Below the pieces are notes generated by a model, which ran no database searches, was not told where the DNA came from, and was given only the letters and a program-made list of their open reading frames with translations. A program made the translations under genes and the position numbers. Below, in pieces: positions 44,878 through 53,554 of a stretch of DNA of 64,000 nt; within the stretch, counting starts at the first letter, position 1, and every line of letters begins with the position of its first letter. Origin of the DNA: Succinispira mobilis DSM 6222 (lineage in GTDB: Bacteria; Bacillota; Negativicutes; Acidaminococcales; Succinispiraceae); the NCBI RefSeq assembly GCF_000384135.1, contig NZ_KB913028.1:244351-308350 (forward strand). The letters are read 5' to 3'.

Positions 44878-45043
44878 TATGATAAATTATAACACAGAGC
44901 AAGCGAGAAGAGAAAGAGAGGGACTGTGTTAATGATTTATAAATATAGGCAAGTTTATTATGGGCAGATATCTGCCGACTTAATTGGCAAAAAGGGGAAT
45001 TTTAAAGTCGGCCTAAGTGATGTTTACCTGTGCGGGTGTTTAT

Positions 45044-45655
45044 ATGGATAATTACGCTTTTTGGTTGACATCAATTATTATAATTTTAATCCCGGGTACA
45101 GGTGTGATTTATACAATTTCCACAGGTCTTATCGAGGGGAAATATAAGAGTATTTTTGCTGCTATTGGCTGTACATTAGGAATTTTACCACACCTAGTTA
45201 TAAGTAGTTCTTTATCGACGGTACTATTGCAAGTTAATAATTCAATGTTGACAATTATGCGGCTAGTGGGAGCAATGTACTTACTTTATCTTGGTTTAGG
45301 CATGTTTTTTATTAAAAATAAGCTTGCATTTGCCGCGTCTAATTTGGGACTTAATAATTGGGTAATAGTTCGACGCGGGATATTGATTAATTTATTAAAT
45401 CCCAAACTTACACTGTTTTTTTTCTCGTTTTTACCACAGTACCTGAGTTTGGAGCGTGGTAGTTATGTAGAGCAATTTTTTCTGCTGGGATGCGCATTTA
45501 TGCTGTTGACCTTACTAGTGTTTATTAGTTATGGAATTTTAGCAGCGCTAGCTAAAAACATATTTGCGCGTTATCCGACGGGTATAATTGTCTTACAGAA
45601 AGGATTTGGTCTGGTGTTTATAGGTTTTGCTCTAAAGCTTGCGTTGGATACTTAA
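45044..45655 (+). CDS. LysE/RhtB family amino acid exporter
   Basis: 203 residues from ATG 45044; 27 bases upstream are open but give an unlikely Cys-containing extension and neither start has a strong ribosome site. Six hydrophobic segments; LTSIIIILIPGTGVIYTIST is the RhtB N-terminal signature and RRGILINLLNPKLTLFFFSF is the second one. It exports amino acids such as threonine, leucine or lysine. Divergent from the MocR regulator. Confidence 0.88.
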   Translation: MDNYAFWLTSIIIILIPGTGVIYTISTGLIEGKYKSIFAAIGCTLGILPHLVISSSLSTVLLQVNNSMLTIMRLVGAMYLLYLGLGMFFIKNKLAFAASNLGLNNWVIVRRGILINLLNPKLTLFFFSFLPQYLSLERGSYVEQFFLLGCAFMLLTLLVFISYGILAALAKNIFARYPTGIIVLQKGFGLVFIGFALKLALDT

Positions 45656-45760
45656 TGCTTGATGGTTTAGGTTAAGATTGGCCTTGTTTCTAAAGGTAAA
45701 AACTGCTAATAGCTCAGTTTTTTGCTTAATCTTAGGTACGAGCTAGTACAGCTGTACAAA

Positions 45761-46084
45761 CTAGGCTGTTAACAGAAAGTTAGGATCAGTGGTTTGACTC
45801 AGCTTGCTGATTTGCAAACACATACAGATTGCCGAAGTGGCCTTTAGATAATTTTGAATTACAGCGACTAGTAGCGTATCTAGCGGCGCAAAATTATTAA
45901 TCGGCTTGCCGAGATTTAGAGTGTGTTTATGAATTCGTTTTTGTTTATCTTGGATAATAAAAGTAAGATTTTGACAAGACAGGGCCCGACTAGTTAAACT
46001 TTGACTGAGTTCTTCTGCTAATTTACTAATTTGAGAATCTAAGAGAGAATTGACTTTGATAAATTTAATGTTTGACATTTGCAT
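45761..46084 (-). CDS. Small protein resembling a Y-family DNA polymerase little-finger domain, stand-alone
   Basis: 107 residues. LDSQISKLAEELSQSLTSRA, LTFIIQDKQKRIHKHTLNLG, then LDTLLVAVIQNYL and CLQISKL follow the alternating helix/strand pattern of the DinB/UmuC little-finger (impB/mucB/samB C-terminal) domain. No palm, fingers or thumb domain is present. ATG at 46084 has GGTGG 6 bases upstream. A promoter and LexA-like box are directly upstream, so the gene is not simply the tail of a longer frame. It could be a domesticated domain or the remnant of an internally deleted dinB. The similarity is by eye only. Confidence 0.55.
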   Translation of the reverse strand: MQMSNIKFIKVNSLLDSQISKLAEELSQSLTSRALSCQNLTFIIQDKQKRIHKHTLNLGKPINNFAPLDTLLVAVIQNYLKATSAICMCLQISKLSQTTDPNFLLTA

Positions 46085-46096
46085 AACAACACCACC

Positions 46097-46110
46097 CGAA
46101 CATATGTTTA
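46097..46110 (-). promoter_or_regulatory. LexA (DinR)-like SOS box
   Basis: CGAACATATGTTTA matches CGAAC-N4-GTTCG at 8 of 10 fixed positions. It lies between the promoter and the start codon of the little-finger-like gene, covering roughly +5 to +18. Confidence 0.6.
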
Positions 46111-46535
46111 TTTTTGTTTAGATTTTATCATACAAAATCTCAAAAAGCAAGCTTTGATTTGAGAAAAAATGTTGGTCTTTAGATAGTTTTTAGGGAAAGA
46201 AAAATAGAGAAAGTTAGTGATTCAAGGCTACTTTTCCGCAATAAGTCCTGCCTAAACGTAATAAATACTGGGATAGTTTGGTGAAAACTAGTAATACTAG
46301 TTGACTTTTAAAGAATAAAATTGTGCCGGAAAATTTTATATAAAAAAAACTTAGTTCGCAGCTTAATCTTGTTAAGATGTTTTGGCTTGGGGGTATCAGT
46401 TAATATTATAGTTTTGTTTTCAACGCACAGCTATAGCTTGTTTTTGCTTGAGCTCTGTCAAAATAAAGACAAAAACAGCGGCTGATTGTTAGTAAAAAGT
46501 GTCTTATCAGCAATATAAAGTAGCGTGAAAAAGAA
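46111..46535. other. Gene-free spacer, minus-strand promoter at its left edge
   Basis: On the minus strand TTGCTT (46145-46150), a 17-base spacer and TAAAAT (46122-46127) form a promoter for the little-finger-like gene. The remaining ~385 bases are AT-rich with no ORF or clear structure. Confidence 0.55.
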
Positions 46536-46560
46536 AATGAGGTAGCAGTGCTACCTCATT
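46536..46560 (-). terminator. Terminator after the rhodanese gene
   Basis: 11-bp perfect stem AATGAGGTAGC/GCTACCTCATT with 3-base loop; read on the minus strand it runs into TTTTCTTTTT. Confidence 0.85.
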
Positions 46561-46574
46561 CTAGCTTAGTTGTT

Positions 46575-46952
46575 TTACCAGGCGTTGATGCCACCTTGCA
46601 CATTATATAATTGGGTAAAACCATATTTTTGCAAAATTTCAATGGCTTTAAGACTGCGGTTACCACTACGGCAAATCACTAAAATAATTTTATCTTTGGG
46701 TAATTCTTGATAGCGAGCTTCTAACTCCTGGAGCGGAATTAATACAGACGGCTCAATGTGTCGCTCTTGATATTCTTCTAAGGTGCGAACATCTAAGAGT
46801 AAGTGGTCTGGCTTAAGATAGAGTTCTTTGGCCTGTTGAGTGGTGATATTTTTAATGCGCAGCTCATTGGCTTGTTGAGCTTGACGATCAGCAGCAAAGG
46901 CATATCCAGCCACGATTAGCGCTAAAATAGTTAATAAAATTGTTTTGCTCAT
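46575..46952 (-). CDS. Exported rhodanese-like sulfurtransferase
   Basis: 125 residues. Hydrophobic signal sequence 4-20 with a cleavage-like AFA-AD. Single rhodanese domain with LLLDVRTLEEYQERHI and active-site loop CRSGNRS (Cys94), then the usual NVQGGINAW ending. It transfers sulfur or handles thiols outside the cytoplasm; the partner is unknown. Stands alone, head-to-head with the next small membrane-protein gene. Confidence 0.9.
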   Translation of the reverse strand: MSKTILLTILALIVAGYAFAADRQAQQANELRIKNITTQQAKELYLKPDHLLLDVRTLEEYQERHIEPSVLIPLQELEARYQELPKDKIILVICRSGNRSLKAIEILQKYGFTQLYNVQGGINAW

Positions 46953-47219
46953 ATTTGATTGATCAACCTCCTAATAGTGTAAGTCATAGCTATACTAGAG
47001 TTATGCTATTTCTTAGATATTCCATATTAGTTAAAGCTACTAGCTTTTAGCTATTTACAAGCTTATTCAAAAAGAATCTATAATGAATAGGGAATTCCAA
47101 TAGCTATTTAACTAGCACTGAAATATTATATTAAGGTTATTGTATAAGTTTTTGCCTGGCTGGTCAAATAGAAAGTTTTTTAGTATAATTTGCATAACTA
47201 AACAGATGGAGGTTGCGTA

Positions 47220-47576
47220 ATGGGAGATGTGTCCATATCTAGTGTTTTATCACAGGTACTATATTGTTTGAGTGGCTATTTTTTTGGAATGTTTGCTAGT
47301 CGGTTTGGCGTAATTTCTTTTCGAAACTTAAAGTATACCTTGCAAGAACCCAATGATTTTATTAAGTTAGTGTCCTTAGTGTTTTATGCGGCGGCAATTG
47401 CCGTATTATGGGTAGCTTTTCCAGCAGTTTTAGCACGCTATACGCAAGCGGGTGGCATTGTAATGTTAGTAACTACTGCCTACTATGTGCGTTTAGCGTT
47501 AAAGTTAGGCTATCACCAACCGCAAGTTATAGCTAAAAAGCAGGGTTCTAGCAAACGCTTAAAAAATAGTAAATAA
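47220..47576 (+). CDS. Small hypothetical membrane protein (118 aa)
   Basis: Not recognised. Three hydrophobic stretches (about 10-30, 48-68, 74-92) and a basic, serine/lysine-rich C-terminus. ATG at 47220 with GGAGG upstream. Between a divergent exported rhodanese and an ArsP-type permease with its own promoter. No charged residues suggest a transport path. Confidence 0.75.
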   Translation: MGDVSISSVLSQVLYCLSGYFFGMFASRFGVISFRNLKYTLQEPNDFIKLVSLVFYAAAIAVLWVAFPAVLARYTQAGGIVMLVTTAYYVRLALKLGYHQPQVIAKKQGSSKRLKNSK

Positions 47577-47627
47577 AAATATAAGTGTGAAATAAGCGCG
47601 AAAGCGAAAAAGTTTAGCGGAAAAATA

Positions 47628-47656
47628 TTGACAAATTAGCTAAATTAGATTAACAT
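47628..47656 (+). promoter_or_regulatory. Promoter for the ArsP-type permease gene
   Basis: TTGACA (47628-47633), 17-base spacer, TAACAT (47651-47656). Confidence 0.55.
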
Positions 47657-47709
47657 ATAAACAAACTTAGATATGTTGATTTAAAGATAGAGGGGATGTC
47701 AAAATTTTT

Positions 47710-48711
47710 ATGAATATTTTAGAATTTATTTCCAAACAAGTTTTAGGTATGGCTTGGCTAAATGAATTAGTTGGACAAATATTGGTACAGTTTTTTGGCT
47801 TAAATTTAAGTAGCCGTGTAGGTGGGAGTTTACAATTCTTTATTTATGATAGTATTAAAATTTTAACGCTACTGGTAGTATTGGTATTTATTGTTGCCTA
47901 TATTCAATCTTATTTTCCCCCAGAACGCGCCAAAAAAATTCTCGGGCGGTTTAATGGTTTTTCGGGAAGCTTAATTGCGGCCTTATTAGGGGTAGTTACT
48001 CCGTTTTGTTCTTGCTCGAGTGTGCCGATTTTTATTGGCTTTACGCGTGCGGGTTTGCCGATTAGTTTGACTTTTGCTTTTTTGATTGCCTCACCACTAG
48101 TTGACGTAGCTTCTTTAGCATTATTGGTATCGCTGTTTGGCTTTAAAATTGCGATAATCTATATTATTTTAGGCTTAGCTCTAGCGATAATTAGCGGTAC
48201 GATTTTAGGTAAATTAGATTTAAGTAACAAGCTAAGTGAGTATCGGGGTGGTGCAATTTTATATGGCGAATCAGAGAATTTTTCCCTAGCCCAAAGAATA
48301 GAGTATGCAAAAAATGATACGCGGATTATTGTGCGCAAAGTAGCTCCGTTTGTGCTATTAGGCGTGGGTGCGGGAGCGATTATTCATGATTGGATTCCCC
48401 AAGAACTAATTTTAAGTATTTTAGGTAAGGATAATCCGTTTACGGTGCTAGTGGCGACTGCGGTCGGGATTCCGATTTATGCTAGTATTTTTGGGACTTT
48501 ACCAGTAGCGGAAGCTTTATTTGCCAAAGGGGTGCCAATTGGGACAATTTTAGCCTTGATAATGAGCATGACCGCCTTATCTTTACCGGAGATGGTAATG
48601 CTTAGCCAAGTACTAAGACCGCGCTTGTTAGCAACTTTTGTTGGCGTAGTAGCGTTAGGTATTATGATAGTTGGTTATGGCTTCAATGCTTTTGGTTATT
48701 TGTTTTTATAA
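47710..48711 (+). CDS. ArsP/DUF318 family permease
   Basis: 333 residues, about eight membrane helices. The cysteine-rich signature TPFCSCSSVPIFIGFTRAGL at about 97-116 defines the PF03773 permease family. Members include ArsP, an exporter of trivalent organoarsenicals, and uncharacterised thiol- or redox-linked permeases. No arsR or other ars genes are nearby, so an arsenic role is not shown. ATG at 47710; it has its own promoter and a terminator downstream. Confidence 0.88.
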   Translation: MNILEFISKQVLGMAWLNELVGQILVQFFGLNLSSRVGGSLQFFIYDSIKILTLLVVLVFIVAYIQSYFPPERAKKILGRFNGFSGSLIAALLGVVTPFCSCSSVPIFIGFTRAGLPISLTFAFLIASPLVDVASLALLVSLFGFKIAIIYIILGLALAIISGTILGKLDLSNKLSEYRGGAILYGESENFSLAQRIEYAKNDTRIIVRKVAPFVLLGVGAGAIIHDWIPQELILSILGKDNPFTVLVATAVGIPIYASIFGTLPVAEALFAKGVPIGTILALIMSMTALSLPEMVMLSQVLRPRLLATFVGVVALGIMIVGYGFNAFGYLFL

Positions 48712-48791
48712 AATATCTCAAAGATGTTTTGATTTTCTAAAACTTGAAGCGTTTGCTCTAGAATACGTAGGTAAAAATTAATTTAAGAGAA

Positions 48792-48830
48792 AAACAGCTT
48801 TAAGCAAAAACTGCTGTTTGTTTTAATTTT
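48792..48830 (+). terminator. Rho-independent terminator after the permease gene
   Basis: Stem AAACAGC/GCTGTTT (48792-48798, 48813-48819) followed by GTTTTAATTTTT. Confidence 0.65.
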
Positions 48831-48931
48831 TATACAAAATCCATTGTGAAATTTAGTAACTGCTCTGCATTATTATTAATGCAAGTTGTCCACTATGGGG
48901 CGTTGACTATCTTTTCATAATTTCCCAGAAC

Positions 48932-48960
48932 AAAAAAACAGGCCGTAGCCTGTTTTTTTT
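48932..48960. terminator. Bidirectional terminator after purA
   Basis: 12-bp stem AAAAAAACAGGC/GCCTGTTTTTTT with 4-base loop (48932-48943, 48948-48959), A-tract on one side and T-tract on the other. Confidence 0.88.
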
Positions 48961-48971
48961 TACTGAAAATT

Positions 48972-50258
48972 TTATTTAAATAATTCGCACATAATCATCG
49001 TTTGTTCACGGCTTGGGCCAACAGAAACAATGCCTAGTGGTGTTTGGGTAATTTCACTCAGACGTTCTAGATAACGTTTCGCATTTTCTGGTAGGTCTTT
49101 GTAAGCTCGTACATTAGTAATATCTTGTTGCCAACCGGCAAATTCTTCATAAATTGGTTCGCAAGCAGCAAGTTCTTTAAGACTAGCAGGAATATGTTTA
49201 ATTAATTCGCCGTTTAATTTATAGCCCACACAAATTTTTAAAGTTGCGAGTTCATCTAAAATATCGAGGCGAGTAATGGCCAAATAATCTAGACCATTTA
49301 ATTGCGCCGCATAGCGAACTACACAAGCATCTAGCCAACCACAACGACGTGGGCGACCAGTAGTTGTGCCATACTCATGACCGCGTTCGCGGATGTGATG
49401 TCCGGTTTCATCAAGGAGTTCCGTAACAAAAGGACCTTCACCAACACGGGTAGAATACGCTTTTACTACACCAACTGCTGTTCCTACTTGTTTAGGGGCA
49501 ACACCAGCGCCAGTGCAAACGCCACCAGCAATTGGGTTGGAGCTAGTTACATAAGGATAAGTACCATGATCTAAGTCTAAGAAGGAAGCTTGAGCACCTT
49601 CAAACAGAGTTTTTTTGCCAACACTGATATTTTCTTGGAGTAAGCTGCCTGTATCTGCAACATAAGGACGTAATTGTTCAGCAAATACCAAATATTGTTG
49701 ATAAACAGTGTCTAAGTCTAACTCTGGCGCATTATACATGTTTTTAAATAGACGGTTTTTGTAAGCCAAGTTAGTAGTAAGTTTTTCTAGGAAAACTTCT
49801 TTATCCATTAAATCACAGATGCGAATCCCGGTACGAGTTGCTTTGTCAGCATAACAAGGGCCAATACCTTTTTTGGTAGTGCCGATTTTTTTATCGCCAA
49901 GATCATTTTCTTGTAATTCATCTAAAATTTTATGATAAGGTAAAATTACATGAGCGCGGGTAGAAATACGTAAATTACTAGTATCAACATGTTGCGCTTT
50001 CATGTTAGCGATTTCTTCTAAGACTTTTTCGGGGTCGATAACGACACCATTACCCACGATACAAAGCTTGTTAGGATAAAGAATTCCTGAAGGTAAAAGA
50101 TGTAATTTATAAGTTTTATTATTGGCAACTACTGTATGTCCAGCATTGGAACCACCAGAATATCTTACAACTAGGTCAGCTTGTTCGGCTAAATAGTCGA
50201 CAACTTTGCCTTTGCCTTCGTCGCCCCACTGGGTACCAACAACTACTACTGATGACAT
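48972..50258 (-). CDS. purA: Adenylosuccinate synthetase
   Basis: Makes adenylosuccinate from IMP and aspartate with GTP, the first step from IMP to AMP. 428 residues from ATG 50258 (AAGGAG upstream; a GTG three codons earlier abuts that site). VVVVGTQWGDEGKGK is the N-terminal P-loop-like motif; GTTTGRPRRCGWLDACVVRY and STRVGEGPF are also standard. 36 bases downstream of purB, so the two consecutive AMP-pathway enzymes share a transcript. Confidence 0.97.
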   Translation of the reverse strand: MSSVVVVGTQWGDEGKGKVVDYLAEQADLVVRYSGGSNAGHTVVANNKTYKLHLLPSGILYPNKLCIVGNGVVIDPEKVLEEIANMKAQHVDTSNLRISTRAHVILPYHKILDELQENDLGDKKIGTTKKGIGPCYADKATRTGIRICDLMDKEVFLEKLTTNLAYKNRLFKNMYNAPELDLDTVYQQYLVFAEQLRPYVADTGSLLQENISVGKKTLFEGAQASFLDLDHGTYPYVTSSNPIAGGVCTGAGVAPKQVGTAVGVVKAYSTRVGEGPFVTELLDETGHHIRERGHEYGTTTGRPRRCGWLDACVVRYAAQLNGLDYLAITRLDILDELATLKICVGYKLNGELIKHIPASLKELAACEPIYEEFAGWQQDITNVRAYKDLPENAKRYLERLSEITQTPLGIVSVGPSREQTMIMCELFK

Positions 50259-50294
50259 TAATATCACTCCTTGTTTTTAAGTGTTTAGTTATAT

Positions 50295-51587
50295 TTATAT
50301 ACCAAATCTAGCCATAATTGTGTCGATGTGTTGCAACATAGATTGTGGATCAAAACAAGCATCGATTTCGGCCGCAGATAAGTAGTTTTTGATATCTGCA
50401 TCATTAGTTATGTTTGTTTTAAAGTCAGCGCCATCTAACCAACGCATCATCGCGTTACGTTGTACCCATTTATAGGCATCTTCACGTAATACACCTTTAT
50501 CAACTAGAGCGAGCATCACTTTTTGACTGAAAATCAAACCGCCAGTTTTATTTAAATTATTAAGCATTGCATCAGGATATACTAAAAGTTTTTCGATAAG
50601 GTTTGTAGTTTTAGTAAGCATATAGTCTAAAGTAATGGTGCTATCTGGTAAAATCACGCGTTCTACAGAAGAATGTGAAATATCGCGTTCATGCCAAAGC
50701 GCTACATTTTCTAAACTTGCTAGAGCATTACCGCGTAATAAACGCGCTAAACCAGAAATACGCTCGCCGGTAATCGGATTACGTTTGTGTGGCATAGCGG
50801 AAGAACCTTTTTGCCCAGGGCTGAAATATTCTTCGGCTTCGCGGATATCGGTACGTTGTAAGTTGCGCAATTCTGTAGCAATTTTATCTAAGGTAGAGCC
50901 AACAATAGCGATCGTAGTCAAAAATTCGGCATGACGATCTCGTTGCACAACTTGTGTGGCTAATTTTACAGGTGTTAAGCCCATTTTTTGGCAAACAAAA
51001 GTTTCGATTTCAGGGTCAATATTAGAGTAAGTGCCTACAGCACCAGAGAGTTTACCCACAGAAACAGCTTCTTTAGCTCGTTTTAGGCGTTCAATATTGC
51101 GGACAGTTTCATCCATCCATAAGGCAAATTTTAAACCAAAAGTCATGGGTTCAGCATGGATGCCATGCGTACGACCAATCATAATGGTGTATTTATGTTC
51201 TTGGGCTTTAGCTTTTAAAGCGGCATGCAATTTTTCTAAGCCCGCAATTAAAATGTCCGCAGCTTGTTTCATCATATAGCCAAGGGCGGTATCTTTAACA
51301 TCACTAGAAGTTAAGCCCATATGAATATATTTAGAAGAATCACCTACGTATTCAGCAACATTAGTTAAAAAAGCAATAATATCATGGTTGGTTACTTTTT
51401 CGATTTCGCGAATGCGATCTACCGTAAAGTCAGCTTTGGTTCTGATTTCTTCAAAAGCTTCGGCTGGTACTTGACCAAGTTTAACCATAGCTTCACAAGC
51501 ATGAATTTCTATTTCTAGCATAGTTCTAAATTCATTTTCATCTGTCCATATTTTGCCCATCTCAGGATTAGTATACCGCTTAATCAT
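50295..51587 (-). CDS. purB: Adenylosuccinate lyase
   Basis: Fumarase/aspartase-superfamily enzyme that releases fumarate from adenylosuccinate and SAICAR. 430 residues. Superfamily signature GSSAMPHKRNPI is present, with GRTHGIHAEPMTFGLKFALW carrying a catalytic His and THDIIAFLTNVAE. ATG at 51587 with GAGGTG upstream. The leader contains a hairpin downstream of a good promoter, described separately. Confidence 0.97.
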   Translation of the reverse strand: MIKRYTNPEMGKIWTDENEFRTMLEIEIHACEAMVKLGQVPAEAFEEIRTKADFTVDRIREIEKVTNHDIIAFLTNVAEYVGDSSKYIHMGLTSSDVKDTALGYMMKQAADILIAGLEKLHAALKAKAQEHKYTIMIGRTHGIHAEPMTFGLKFALWMDETVRNIERLKRAKEAVSVGKLSGAVGTYSNIDPEIETFVCQKMGLTPVKLATQVVQRDRHAEFLTTIAIVGSTLDKIATELRNLQRTDIREAEEYFSPGQKGSSAMPHKRNPITGERISGLARLLRGNALASLENVALWHERDISHSSVERVILPDSTITLDYMLTKTTNLIEKLLVYPDAMLNNLNKTGGLIFSQKVMLALVDKGVLREDAYKWVQRNAMMRWLDGADFKTNITNDADIKNYLSAAEIDACFDPQSMLQHIDTIMARFGI

Positions 51588-51622
51588 TAAACAAACACCT
51601 CATTTTTTATATTCACATAAAA

Positions 51623-51654
51623 ATTACTCAAATAGGACAAGCTATTTGAGTAAT
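51623..51654 (-). terminator. Terminator-like hairpin between dnaB and purB
   Basis: 13-bp perfect stem ATTACTCAAATAG/CTATTTGAGTAAT; on the minus strand it ends in TTTTTAT. It lies downstream of the purB promoter candidate, so it may be either the dnaB terminator or an attenuator in the purB leader. Confidence 0.8.
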
Positions 51655-51672
51655 TAAAAAAACCACACATAA

Positions 51673-51717
51673 ATAATACCATTTTCTAGCAAATACGTCA
51701 ATTATAAAGCGAACAAT
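51673..51717 (-). promoter_or_regulatory. purBA promoter with adjacent PurBox-like sequence
   Basis: Read on the minus strand: TTGACG (51701-51696), 17-base spacer, TATTAT (51678-51673). Immediately upstream, 51705-51717 on the plus strand reads TAAAGCGAACAAT, agreeing with the Bacillus PurR box (AWWWCCGAACWWT) at 11 of 13 positions. An inverted partner TTGTTTGC follows at 51722-51729. Confidence 0.45.
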
Positions 51718-51736
51718 AACTTTGTTTGCGACAAAA

Positions 51737-53080
51737 TTATTCGTATGTTGTGGTAATGTTGCCAAAGCGCGTATAGTGCTTTTGAAATAGCAATTGTACT
51801 GTATCGACAGGACCATTTCTGTGCTTAGCAATAATTAACTCGGTAATATCTTTGTTTTCCGTTTCCTTGTCATAATAATCTTCGCGGTATAAAAAGGCCA
51901 CGATATCAGCATCTTGCTCTAGTGAACCAGATTCGCGCAGGTCACTGAGCATCGGACGCTTGGATTGGCGACTTTCTACACTACGACTTAATTGCGAAAG
52001 AGCAATAACGGGGACATTTAATTCCCGCGCTAGGGCCTTTAGGGAACGGGAGATTTCCGAGATTTCTTGTTGTCGATTTTCGTTTTTGCTGGAACTACTA
52101 GAGCCTTGCATTAATTGTAGATAATCGACAATAATCAATTGCAAATTATGTTCTAATTTAAGGCGTCGGGCTTTAGAGCGCATTTCCATAACTGTAATAC
52201 CCGGGGTATCATCAATGAAAATATTAGCATTATTGAGCCGATCAGCAGCGTCAATGAGTTTACGCCAGTCTTTATCATCTAGAGCACCAATTCGAAGGCG
52301 CTGGGAATCAATCGGCGCTTCTGAGCAGAGCATCCGCTGTACGAGCTGCTCTTGCGACATTTCTAGCGAGAAAAAAGCTACACATTTTTTCTCGCGAATG
52401 GCCACATTTTGAGCAATATTTAAGACTAAAGCGGTTTTCCCCATACTTGGGCGAGCCGCAATTAAAATTAAGTCCGAAGGTTGCAAACCAGCTGTAAGTC
52501 GATCGAAATCAGTAAAGCCAGAAGCTAGGCCAGTAATAGCACCTTTATTGGAGTACAGTTTTTCGATTCGATTAAAAGCTGAAAAAAGAATTTCTTTAAT
52601 TGGCGTAAATTCACGCCCGAGATTGCGACTAGAGATTTCTAAAATCATTTTTTCGGCGCGATCGACAATATTTTCGACTTCTTCACTACCTTCGTAGCCC
52701 ATGGCCGCAATATTAGTGGATACCGAAATTAATTGTCTTAACAGCGCCTTCTCTTCAATTATTTTTGCATGATAACTGACATTAGCAGCTGTAGGTACAG
52801 CATTAGCTAAAAAAGAAATATAGGCGAGACCGCCAACTTCTTCGAGCTGATTATGCCGTTTTAAAACTTCTGTGAGGGTGACAATATCTACCGCCTCATT
52901 TTTTTCATAAAGCTCCAAAATGCGACGGTAAATTTGTTTATGGGCTTCTTTGTAAAAATCGCGGGCTTGTAACAGTTCTGTGACTTTGGAAATTGCCTCT
53001 TTTTCAATTAGCATTGCGCCGAGGACACATTGTTCGGCCTCGACATTTTGTGGCGGCACGCGATCAAGGTTATTTTGCAC
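51737..53080 (-). CDS. dnaB: Replicative DNA helicase DnaB
   Basis: 447 residues. N-terminal domain NVEAEQCVLGAMLIEKEAIS and C-terminal RecA-like helicase domain with Walker A RPSMGKTALVLNIAQN and Walker B LIIVDYLQLMQG. SRSLKALARELNVPVIALSQ and QDADIVAFLYREDYY are conserved family motifs. It lies 21 bases after rplI in the yybS-gdpP-rplI-dnaB operon. Its loader is likely the DciA-like protein near recF, since no dnaI/dnaC partner is beside it. Confidence 0.97.
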   Translation of the reverse strand: MQNNLDRVPPQNVEAEQCVLGAMLIEKEAISKVTELLQARDFYKEAHKQIYRRILELYEKNEAVDIVTLTEVLKRHNQLEEVGGLAYISFLANAVPTAANVSYHAKIIEEKALLRQLISVSTNIAAMGYEGSEEVENIVDRAEKMILEISSRNLGREFTPIKEILFSAFNRIEKLYSNKGAITGLASGFTDFDRLTAGLQPSDLILIAARPSMGKTALVLNIAQNVAIREKKCVAFFSLEMSQEQLVQRMLCSEAPIDSQRLRIGALDDKDWRKLIDAADRLNNANIFIDDTPGITVMEMRSKARRLKLEHNLQLIIVDYLQLMQGSSSSSKNENRQQEISEISRSLKALARELNVPVIALSQLSRSVESRQSKRPMLSDLRESGSLEQDADIVAFLYREDYYDKETENKDITELIIAKHRNGPVDTVQLLFQKHYTRFGNITTTYE

Positions 53081-53101
53081 TAGTTTTATACCTCGTTGTA
53101 A

Positions 53102-53554
53102 TTAATTTGCTTGCGCCTTGATATGAACAGTAAATTCAGCGGCAATTTCGGGGTGGATTTTGGCAACTGCTTTGTAGGTGCCCACACCTTTTACAGATTC
53201 TTTTAGTTCGATTTTGCGACGATCTAAGTCAATTTTAGTTTGTTTTAACAACTCTTCGGCCACATCTTTCGAAGCGATAGAACCGAAAAGTTTACCGTTT
53301 TCACCGAGACGAACAAATAGTGTAATTTCTACTTTCGATAATTGATTAGCCAAGACAATTGCTTCGTCTTTTTGTTGTTTGGCGCGATGCTCTTGAGTTG
53401 ATTTTTGTTGTTTAGCTAAATTCATAGTAGCATCAGTGGCACTGATGGCTAATTTTTTGTTAAATAAAAAATTGCGGGCATAACCTTCGGAAACTTCCAC
53501 AATATCACCTTTTTTACCTAAGTTTTTAACTTCTTGTTGTAGGATTACTTTCAT
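53102..53554 (-). CDS. rplI: 50S ribosomal protein L9
   Basis: 150 residues: MKVILQQEVKNLGKKGDIVE, then GYARNFLFNKKLAISA (rRNA-binding N-domain), a long charged helix and the C-domain. ATG at 53554 with GGAG upstream overlaps the gdpP 3' end by 29 bases, so translation is coupled. Confidence 0.97.
   Translation of the reverse strand: MKVILQQEVKNLGKKGDIVEVSEGYARNFLFNKKLAISATDATMNLAKQQKSTQEHRAKQQKDEAIVLANQLSKVEITLFVRLGENGKLFGSIASKDVAEELLKQTKIDLDRRKIELKESVKGVGTYKAVAKIHPEIAAEFTVHIKAQAN

Noticed and set aside
51741-51756. GTATGTTGTGGTAATG resembling the 38499 repeat arm
   Set aside because: It is the coding end of dnaB and matches only about 10 bases.
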